NCBI GenBank assembly: GCA_024233395.1
Contig: JACKPR010000002.1
Span: 186,001 to 250,000, forward strand
Direction of reading: 5' to 3'
Source: Chlamydiales bacterium
Lineage (GTDB): Bacteria; Chlamydiota; Chlamydiia; Chlamydiales; Simkaniaceae
Length of the DNA: 64,000 bases
The notes beneath the pieces are model-generated. The model was not told the DNA's origin. It worked only from the letters and a program-made list of their open reading frames with translations, and ran no database searches. Each line of letters begins with the position of its first letter. Positions within the stretch are counted from its first letter, which is position 1. Shown here piece after piece: positions 44,540 through 52,800 of the stretch. The translations under genes and the position numbers were made by a program.

Positions 44540-45226
44540 ATGGAAATAAAGAAATCTCACTTTATTAATACTCAAAACACCGAAAGAAAAAAAGAAGAAC
44601 GAACACCTCCAAAGCGGAGCTTTCATGAGGCAATGGTTTCCCGAAAGCTTCCTCGACAAGACCAAAGAAGGCCTTCTGTTTTCGATATGGCCTCAAAAAA
44701 AGAAAAAAAAGAAAGCTCTTCCCAAAGAAAAAAAGAGGTCGACCCTGCACCACAACATGGAGAAGTTCAAGGCACACTCACCACAATCGTTACGGGAGAA
44801 ACACTTGCCACAACATCTATTTCAGAATTGACTCCAGAAATGGCTCACCTAATGGAAAAAATGGCAAACTTCATTCATGTTGAAAGCCAAAATGGTGTAA
44901 CGACAACGTCAGTCATCGTTGTAATGGAAGGTTCGGTCCTTAATGGTGCACAAATTATCCTAGATCACTATGATACCGCTCCCCATAGCTTTAATCTCCA
45001 ACTCTCAGGTAGTCCAGAAGGGATTGATCTATTTGCTGCAAATTTAGCTACGCTGCAGAGTTCCCTTCAAACGCACCAAGCCCTTCAAGGATTTCAAATC
45101 CAGATTCTTCCCCCAATTCTCAATGAAAAATCGGACCTTCATTTAAGGGCAAAGGAAAAGAAAGAACGTGTTGAGGGAAAAGAAAAAGGAACAAGAGTCG
45201 CTTCGAAGAAAAAAATCTCTTTCTAA
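44540..45226 (+). CDS. SctP C-terminal-domain paralogue (228 aa)
   Basis: The C-terminal half repeats the SctP domain: MAHLMEKMANFIHVESQNG / GSVLNGAQIILDHYDTAP / FNLQLSGSPEGIDLFAANL here, against VHELFEKMGGVIMIQQDKG / GSVFDGTQVILDRYSTAP / YNIQLVGNPDSVKIFNQNL in SctP (40243). The N-terminal 80 residues are Lys/Arg/Glu-rich with RSFHEAMVSRKL, and the tail is Lys-rich. Lacking the long Pro/Gln ruler, it may be a second switch factor or regulator of SctP. It sits just before sctQ. Confidence 0.85.
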   Translation: MEIKKSHFINTQNTERKKEERTPPKRSFHEAMVSRKLPRQDQRRPSVFDMASKKEKKESSSQRKKEVDPAPQHGEVQGTLTTIVTGETLATTSISELTPEMAHLMEKMANFIHVESQNGVTTTSVIVVMEGSVLNGAQIILDHYDTAPHSFNLQLSGSPEGIDLFAANLATLQSSLQTHQALQGFQIQILPPILNEKSDLHLRAKEKKERVEGKEKGTRVASKKKISF

Positions 45227-45279
45227 TTTGAGCTGAATCACGTATCTTTGGCAATTATGACGAACTGGAAAAAAATCAT

Positions 45280-46425
45280 ATGAGTGCACCATCTGACCAT
45301 TGGATAAAACAAGTAGAATCATTAGCGTTACAAGCGGAGGATATCCCAATGTGGGGATCTTTCCCTACTTTTCCATGGAAAGCTTTTGCAAATGAGCTCT
45401 CCACTTCTTTGGGAGTTAAAAATTTAAAAATCTCAGCAGGAAGTGCAGAATGGAAAAAAGGAAGTGGTATTCTGACTGGAATGGGACGTTCACCATTGCA
45501 GCTTGCCATTGAACTTTCTCCCCTTAAGGGGAACTTTTCCCTTGTTTTTCCTTCCGAAGATTTTTCAAAACTTTCTTCCTGGGCAATTCATCCTGAAGCA
45601 GGAAATGATGGCTTTTCAGATCCCTACTTACAAAAAGGTTTCCTCCGCTACTTATGTACTCAATCGATGGAAATTTTAGAGAAAATGCAAGTCTTTCCAG
45701 GACTTTCTCCAAAACTGATTGATATGCCCCTTGCAAAAGAAGATGCTTATTGCATCGATCTTGCAATTGAACATGAAGGAGAAACAATTTGGGGACGACT
45801 CATTTGCCCCACGCATTTTCAAGAATCGATGAAACACCATTATGCACAAGATTGGAACTTCTCTTTCCCCTCAAATCTTTATGAATCATTTTATGCTGAT
45901 GTTTCCATCGCTGCAGGACAAACCACCCTTTCTCAAGACGGATGGAAAAAAATTCAAGAAGGTGATTTTGTCATTCTCGATCATTGCTCTTATTATCCAA
46001 ATTTAAAGAAAGGAACCTTTCAACTTATGTTTGAGAATACCCCTCTTTTTCAAACAAAAGTGAAAGAAGACTCAATTAAAATTCTCGATTATGCACACTA
46101 CTTTGAGGAACATAAAATGGACAACGAAAATTACGAAGAATCTTTTGGCGAACCGATGGAAGAAGAGGCTGTTTCAGTTGAAGAATCTCCCAAAGAGCCC
46201 ATTGTGTCACCAAAGAAAGTTCCTATTTCTCTCACCATTGAAGTAGCAAGACTAAAAATGAGCTTGGATAAACTTTTAAAACTGAAACCTGGGAATGTTC
46301 TCGAACTAGGCGTCCAAGTAGAAAAAGGGGTTAACTTAGTCGCTAATGGTCAATGTGTAGGGAAAGGAGAACTCCTTCAAATCGGTGATGTGATTGGTGT
46401 AAAAATTACAAAATTGGGTGAATAG
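45280..46425 (+). CDS. sctQ: T3SS sorting-platform protein SctQ (CdsQ)
   Basis: 381 aa. The C-terminal 70 residues are a SpoA (FliN/YscQ) domain: KMSLDKLLKLKPGNVLELGV and GELLQIGDVIGVKITKLGE. A second, degenerate SpoA-like region lies in the middle (DVSIAAGQTTLSQDGWKKIQEGDFVILDHC). It forms cytosolic pods under the export gate. Homologue of CT672. An internal start producing a free SpoA domain, known for other SctQ genes, is possible but not evident. Confidence 0.93.
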   Translation: MSAPSDHWIKQVESLALQAEDIPMWGSFPTFPWKAFANELSTSLGVKNLKISAGSAEWKKGSGILTGMGRSPLQLAIELSPLKGNFSLVFPSEDFSKLSSWAIHPEAGNDGFSDPYLQKGFLRYLCTQSMEILEKMQVFPGLSPKLIDMPLAKEDAYCIDLAIEHEGETIWGRLICPTHFQESMKHHYAQDWNFSFPSNLYESFYADVSIAAGQTTLSQDGWKKIQEGDFVILDHCSYYPNLKKGTFQLMFENTPLFQTKVKEDSIKILDYAHYFEEHKMDNENYEESFGEPMEEEAVSVEESPKEPIVSPKKVPISLTIEVARLKMSLDKLLKLKPGNVLELGVQVEKGVNLVANGQCVGKGELLQIGDVIGVKITKLGE

Positions 46426-46428
46426 TAC

Positions 46429-46587
46429 CTAGTGGTTAGTCTATAAAATTCTTCCTCGAAATGTGCCCAGATTTTTGCCTCGCAAAATCGATCGTCTGGT
46501 CTATGAGACAAGGGGAGATTTTAAGGGGTAGAAAGATGCCGGAAAGATGGGTCATTTCGGTAAAGAACTTTGTAGACTAGACACTAG
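46429..46587. repeat. 159-bp terminal-inverted-repeat element between sctQ and pkn5
   Basis: Left arm CTAGTGGTTAGTCTATAAAA pairs with the complement CTAGTGTCTAGTCTACAAAG of the right end. Core TGGTCTATGAGACAAGG at about 46497. The interior (GCCCAGATTTTT, AAAATCGATCGTCT, GGAAAGATGGGTCA) matches 32826-33003, so both belong to one family. It fills nearly the whole spacer. Confidence 0.7.
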
Positions 46588-46611
46588 TTCATTTAAATAG
46601 GAATCCTTGGA

Positions 46612-48213
46612 GTGTCAGCAGAAGATTTTCATAAACAATCAACTCTCCCGAATCTAACGAGAGATGATAAACCTTTACCTCATCCTCCTTCTATTGGTCC
46701 TTATAAAATTGAAGCACCTCTTAGCAAGGGCGGCATGAGTTTTCTCTACTTAGGATTGGATCCTAAAGATCTCACTCCTATCGTTGTTAAAGTTCTTTCT
46801 CCCAAATATCTTACACATCCTGAAATGGTCCAACAATTCCTCAAAGAGGCGGAAATCATTTCTTTGACCGACCATCCTAATATTATCAAACTAAAAGGAC
46901 ATGGAGAGTGGGAAAGCGGCCTCTATATTGCAACAGAATTTGTTCAAGGAATATCTTTGAAACAATTCATCATGCAACAGAATTTCTCTCCAAAAACTTG
47001 CATCGAAATTGCTTTACAAGTGGCTTATGCCCTTCTTCACCTTCATACACATGGTGTGATTCACCGCGATTTAAAACCTGAAAACATCTTGATCACAGAA
47101 GGTGGAAGTGTCAAAGTGATTGATTTTGGAATTGCTCAACTCATCTATGATAAAGAAATTGCACTCCCCTCACAACGAGGAAAGTTCTTGGGAACTCCAA
47201 GCTACATGAGTCCCGAACAAAAAAAAGATCCTTTAAACGTTACTTTTGCAACAGATATCTACTCTCTAGGGGTCATTACTTTTGAACTCTTAGTCGGAAA
47301 ATTAAGTTTTGGATCGATACAGCTTTCTCTTCTTCCTAAAGATTTACAAACAATTGTCGAAAAAGCATTAGCCCCCTCGTTAAAAGAGCGATATCAAGAT
47401 ATTGTCGACTTTATTACAGACATCTCAGCTTACCTAAAAAAAGAACAACAAAGAGGGAAAGGAGAAGGAATCAAAGAAGTTTGGGGGCATTTAGAAGAAA
47501 GCCACCTTAAACTTTTACCTACCCAAGTTCCCAAGTGGCCTGCTTTTGACATGGGCCTTGCAAAACCTGATCGAAAAAGTGACCTAGGATCCTATTACGA
47601 CTTTATCCGTTTTGCTGATCAAACCTATTTCATTGCAATCGGTGAATATATGGAATCTTCTGTAGAGGCCCTTTCCTATATTGGTCTTTTAAAAGGGATG
47701 ATTCAAAGTTTAACCCGAGAATATATCACTTCTGCAGATTCCCATTTCGAGTCAATCACTTTTATCACTGCACTTAACGAAATGATTGCTTCTCACAATC
47801 TTCCTTCAAATTTCCTTTTCCAACTCCTATACCTTGCTCCCTCTACAAATCAGTTTTCATTTATTTCTTGTGGCTGTGGAGCTCTCATGCATCTTCCCCT
47901 TGGAACTAAAACTCCTCGCTTCTTAGGAAATCAAAACCCTCCTCTTGGTGAAGACCTAAATCATGGGTTTTATGAAACAACAGAAAATTGGACAGAAGGA
48001 GACCTTTTGATCTCCCATTCCTTTGACACCGAACTTTCAACAGAAAAGCATGGGGAAGACTTTGAAGACGCGTTAAAAGGAATTGTAGGAGAAAACCTTC
48101 AACTTTCCGCTCAATCTCAAGCAGAAGGAATTTTGAACAGCATCGCAAAAACCTTCCCCTCTATTGTCGAGGCTTCTCCTAAAACTGTTCTTACAATTCA
48201 TAGAATTGTTTAG
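46612..48213 (+). CDS. pkn5: Pkn5-like Ser/Thr kinase fused to degenerate SpoIIE/PP2C domain
   Basis: 533 aa, GTG start. The kinase domain (about residues 28-290) has glycine loop SKGGMSFLYLG, VVKVL Lys, catalytic HRDLKPEN (H151-R152-D153), DFG in VIDFGIAQL, and GTPSYMSPEQ. Residues about 315-530 resemble a SpoIIE/RsbU-type PP2C phosphatase (SYYDFIRFADQTYFIAIGEY; FISCGCGALMHLPLG; GNQNPPLGED), but the metal-binding Asp of the GGDYYD motif is Ser327 and that of GDVSGHG is Glu345, so it is probably inactive. Position between sctQ and sctC equals CT673 (Pkn5). A target could be SctD FHA domains. Confidence 0.88.
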   Translation: MSAEDFHKQSTLPNLTRDDKPLPHPPSIGPYKIEAPLSKGGMSFLYLGLDPKDLTPIVVKVLSPKYLTHPEMVQQFLKEAEIISLTDHPNIIKLKGHGEWESGLYIATEFVQGISLKQFIMQQNFSPKTCIEIALQVAYALLHLHTHGVIHRDLKPENILITEGGSVKVIDFGIAQLIYDKEIALPSQRGKFLGTPSYMSPEQKKDPLNVTFATDIYSLGVITFELLVGKLSFGSIQLSLLPKDLQTIVEKALAPSLKERYQDIVDFITDISAYLKKEQQRGKGEGIKEVWGHLEESHLKLLPTQVPKWPAFDMGLAKPDRKSDLGSYYDFIRFADQTYFIAIGEYMESSVEALSYIGLLKGMIQSLTREYITSADSHFESITFITALNEMIASHNLPSNFLFQLLYLAPSTNQFSFISCGCGALMHLPLGTKTPRFLGNQNPPLGEDLNHGFYETTENWTEGDLLISHSFDTELSTEKHGEDFEDALKGIVGENLQLSAQSQAEGILNSIAKTFPSIVEASPKTVLTIHRIV

Positions 48214-49078
48214 CATTCTCATAAAAGATCTTTCTCTGGTCTTCTAAATCATAAAGACTGAGTGTTTTTCTAAAGATATCAATAATCTCACTATAAGACA
48301 TAAAAAGGGTGTCAGGAGGAATATTGCTTCCAAACATGCACCGATCTGTTCCAAACGCCCGAATTCCCCCATGAAGAAACTTTTCAATATTGAGATGATC
48401 ATAGCTTCGAAAAGTCAAACCAATCCCACTCACTTTCAAGTAGACATTTTTATTTTCAGCAAGAAGAGAAATATCTTCCATCCATTTTGAGAACCCTGCA
48501 TCCGATATATCAAGAGGCCAGCCTAAATGATTGAGAACGAACATGACTCCATCATATTCTTTGGTGACCTTTGCAACATCTCGAATTTGATGTCCAAAAA
48601 CAGCAATATCAAAAGAAAGCAATTGCGCACTAAGCGCTTTTAATCCTTTCTGCCACTGGGGATCATTGAGTAAATCCCTTCCTTGAGAACCTGGTTCACG
48701 GAAAAGGATTTGCCGAATTCCTCTAACATTAGGAAATTGACAATGATCCTTAAGATCATTTTCAATATCTGGATCGGTTAAATCTGCTTGAGCAATAATC
48801 GCATGAGGAAAACCATGACTATCGGCAATCTTTTGAAGCCATTCAGTTTCATAAAGGGCCTTTTTAAGGGAAGTATTTGCCTCAAGATGAACCGCTTTTG
48901 TTACATTAAAGGGTTTGACTAAAGCCTCATAGTCTTGAATCAAAAAGTTCTTCCGTATTTTCTTAAAATCACCAATGATATTTTCAAAGTGTCCGCCTTC
49001 ACCTTTAAGCCAGGGATATTCTCCATGATCGAGATCCCAAAGGTGAAAATGGGCATCGATGATTTCATCTTTATACAT
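48191..49078 (-). CDS. Amidohydrolase-family metal-dependent hydrolase (COG3618 type)
   Basis: 295 aa TIM-barrel enzyme. Metal ligands visible: HxH in IDAHFHLWDLDHGEYPWL, a barrel His in MFVLNHLGWPLD, and the C-terminal Asp in RAFGTDRCMFGSNIPPD. This matches lactone/2-pyrone-4,6-dicarboxylate-type hydrolases; the substrate cannot be predicted. It converges on the kinase gene and overlaps its end by 23 bp. It is not a T3SS gene, so it is likely an insertion between pkn5 and sctC. Confidence 0.88.
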   Translation of the reverse strand: MYKDEIIDAHFHLWDLDHGEYPWLKGEGGHFENIIGDFKKIRKNFLIQDYEALVKPFNVTKAVHLEANTSLKKALYETEWLQKIADSHGFPHAIIAQADLTDPDIENDLKDHCQFPNVRGIRQILFREPGSQGRDLLNDPQWQKGLKALSAQLLSFDIAVFGHQIRDVAKVTKEYDGVMFVLNHLGWPLDISDAGFSKWMEDISLLAENKNVYLKVSGIGLTFRSYDHLNIEKFLHGGIRAFGTDRCMFGSNIPPDTLFMSYSEIIDIFRKTLSLYDLEDQRKIFYENAKQFYEL

Positions 49079-49172
49079 TTTATGCTCCGTTCTTATTAAC
49101 TTTCCTAAAATTTATATTAATGGTTTAATGTTTTTTTTTCACTGTGCAATGGAGGCATAGAGACTGTTAGAT

Positions 49173-49691
49173 ATGCATTTTACCAATCATTTGACAAATC
49201 TATTTCTTTTTTTGATGTTGACGATTTGTATCCCCTTATTGGGATCTCTTAATCAACCACCAGAATTCATACCAAAATATGAGATTACACAACCAACAAA
49301 AGACGAGCTGAACGAAGTCCTACCTCAATTAGATTCTCCTTATGATGATTCGATATCAGAAGCAATCAGTCCAGGTGGACCATGGTTTCTTAATTATCCA
49401 GAGAAGATTGTGGATCAAGTAAATTCACAAGAACTTAATATTGATTCTCTTACAATGCTTAGGTATCTGAATGAAGTGCGTGATTACATAGATCCAAATG
49501 AAACAAGGTTTCCCAAAGCTAAACAATATCTCGATTCAGCAAAGGCTATACATTTTCTTCATAAAATCTGCTTTGTCATCGAAGGAGAAGATGAGAAGGT
49601 AAAAGAAGAGTTATGCGAAATACTTCGAATATGCATTCTATTTATCAATAATGGCGGAGATATTGATCATCTCCCTCCTCCCACAAATTGA
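49173..49691 (+). CDS. Secreted hypothetical protein (172 aa)
   Basis: Not recognised. N-terminal signal peptide (MHFTNHLTNLFLFLMLTICIPLLGS). The mature part is acidic with conserved-looking helices (MLRYLNEVRDYIDPNETRFPKAK; FLHKICFVIEGEDEKVKEELCEIL) and three cysteines. It is divergent from the amidohydrolase and lies upstream of sctC, with a 150-bp gap that shows nothing distinctive. Confidence 0.75.
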   Translation: MHFTNHLTNLFLFLMLTICIPLLGSLNQPPEFIPKYEITQPTKDELNEVLPQLDSPYDDSISEAISPGGPWFLNYPEKIVDQVNSQELNIDSLTMLRYLNEVRDYIDPNETRFPKAKQYLDSAKAIHFLHKICFVIEGEDEKVKEELCEILRICILFINNGGDIDHLPPPTN

Positions 49692-49843
49692 ACTTAAACC
49701 TCCTTTAAGAATAGTTTTCAACGCAAGATGTTCACCCTTGAGCCTATCCGAATAATTCACAAAATGAAAAAAAATCTTCATTATAGGAAAAAGTTGATGC
49801 AGACTAATTCATAACTCTGGTATGAAATAAGATCTTATAAATA

Positions 49844-52800
49844 ATGATAAAATACGTGATGAAAAGTAGAAAATTCATAAGCATCTTTCTTCTTACACTC
49901 TTATGTTTTTCTTCATCCCTCCTTCATACAGCTCCTAAAAGCGAAAAATCCATCGAAGAAAAAACTTCTCCAGAAGAGAACTTATTCCCAATTGAAACTG
50001 GTGAAGGCTATACCATCAATTTCGATAATGTTCCCATTTTAGAACTCATAAAGTTCATTAGTAAGATAGGAAACGTCAACTTTGTTTATGAAGAGGAAGA
50101 CCTAAACTTTAGTGTCACAATTGTCTCCGAAGAACCCACAGCCCTTGTTCATGTTATGGCTGCTTTCATTCAAGTCTTAAGATTGAATGGCCTTGATCTA
50201 ATCGAACAGGGAAACAATCTTGTGATCTCAAGAGGAAGTGGTGTTAGACAAATTGCAACAGTGGTCTCGGCAGAAGTTCCTCTAGAAGGAAAAATAATTC
50301 CACCCATCATGACTCGAGTTTTCCGAGTCAAAAATGCTAACCCAGCAACACTTGCCGGGATCATTGGACCTCTACTTTCTTCGAATGCAATTATTGAAGT
50401 TTCTGAATCCACCAGACACATTATCGTCACCGACATTACACAAAATATCGAAGAAATTCATAAACTCTTCTATAGTATAGATGTTCCCAGAGCCGCATTA
50501 GAAATCGATTCTTATACCGCAAGAAACAACACTCCAGAAAATTTGATTGCTCTCGCAAATCAGATTTTAATTCCGATTTCTGAAGGCAATCCTTTAGTTT
50601 TCGTCCCACAAGCATCGACAAATAGCATCTTTATCGTAACGACTCCCTTCCTCATAGAAAAATCGATGACTATTTTAGAAGATTTAGATTCCCCTCCCTC
50701 TCTCTCAAGAGGAATCCGGGGCCCCCTTTCTGCAGATAACATTTTGCTTTATCATATCAAAAATAAACCTCCACAAGTTCTTCAATCTGCTGTGAAAGAT
50801 ATTGAAACAAACCTTTCACTAATGGGACCTTCAGCACAAAATCTTGTGCAAACCTTAAATAGCATGAAATTTATTCAACAAAGTCATTCTCTTCTATTTA
50901 CAGGAGATGCCCAGTCCTTGTCAGAAGTCAAAGGGATTTTAGATAGCTTGGATATTCCCTATACAGAACAGGAACTTGAATCGATTCATGGCGGTTTTTA
51001 TATCTATAAAATCAAGAATGGAAATGAAGAACAAATTAAACGATCCCTTGATAATTTTGTTCAAAACCTAAAAATGAGCCCCTATTCTCAGGATTTGATT
51101 AAAACCATCGCAACGATGAAATACAATCAACCAAGCAACACTTTAACCTTTACAGGGGATCAACGCTCTCTAAACCGTTTGAAAGAGATCCTCCCTATTT
51201 TTGATGTTGCAGAACATGAAGCATCAAAAATCCCCTTAAGCAATGACTTTTTTATCTACACACCAAAAAATGAAACACTTGAGGCATTGCACAAACAGAT
51301 TGAAGAAACTTATACAAGCTTAAAAACTTCAAATCTATCGGATCCAGCTTTCTTAAAAGCATTGAGTTCAGCTAAAGTCTCCTCAGCGCAAGGAACTATT
51401 ACCTTCACAGGAGACACAGACTCTCTTAATAAAATCCGTACTCTTGTAGGAATGTTGGATAAAGGCAAAGGCTCCATGTCCACCTACATCTATCAAATTC
51501 AATTCGTTGATCCTGATATTGTTGAAAAAGGGCTTCAAAAAATTGCTAAATCTCTTCCTTCTGATCATGATCTCATTGAAACGATTGATAATATGAAATA
51601 TGTTTCTCAGTCGAATTCCTTTGTCTTCAGAGGACCTACTAAAGCGATCGATCAGATCAAAGGAATTCTTCCAACCATTGACAATGCTGAAGTCGCAGGT
51701 GAATCAAAATCTACTTACTTTGTCTATACGCTTCAACATGTCCAAGGAAATCTTGTTCTCAAACAACTCGATGAAACAGCAAAGTCGATCAAAGGAACTG
51801 GTGTTGAAGATAAAGCATTGATTAACTCCATTAACAACATTAAATGGATCCAATCAAGCAACTCTCTTGTTATCACAGGCCCTTCTCATGTGATTGATCG
51901 GATTAAAATAATGATCAGTCAATATGACACTCCTGATTCGGCTCAATCGTCAGCATTTTATGTCTATAAACCTATGGGTGAAAGCGCAAAAGAATTTAGG
52001 AATAAGGTCATTACTGCTGCTAAAGAAATGGAAGCAGCAGGACTCGATGACCCAACCCTTATCAATACCCTAAAATCTGCTACCCTTGTTTCAAATGATA
52101 CTGCTGTGATGTTTACGGGAACCCCAAAAGGAATTGAGAAGTTAAAACAAGGGATTCTCACAACTTTTGATACTCCAAAAAGTCCTGAGAAATCTGAATT
52201 TTATATTTATAAGCCCACTTCCATCACCGCTGAGAAATTGATTAGCAATATTAAACGTTCTGCAAGCCAACTTGATAGTTCTGGTCTACAAGATCCTGAT
52301 TTAATCAGTGCAATGAACTCTGCGCGCTTAACAGAAGATAAAAACCGCGTCATCTTCACAGGAACACCTGCTGCAATTGAAAAAATTAAGGTAATGGTGC
52401 GTTCCCTTGATAACCAAGAAAAGGAATCTCAAGCTTCCCAATATTATATCTTCAAACCAATGCATCAAACCCCTCAAGCGATCATTAAACAAGCAAAACA
52501 TGCTGCGGATCAAATGCAAGATGCAGGGCTTGTAGATTCAAGTCTTATTACAGCTTTGAATTCAGCAACACTTGTTTCAAATGCTACAGGTGTCTTATTT
52601 ACCGGAACTCAAGATGCCATTAACCGAATTAAACAAATTGCTCCAACGTTTGATACTCCAACTGAACAAGAAGCTAACACCTCTCAATATTACATTTTCA
52701 AACCAATACATCAATCTCCGGAAGCAATTATCAAGCAAGCAAACCACGCTGCAGATGAAATGAAAGATCAAGGGCTTAAAGACCCCAATTTAATTGCAGC

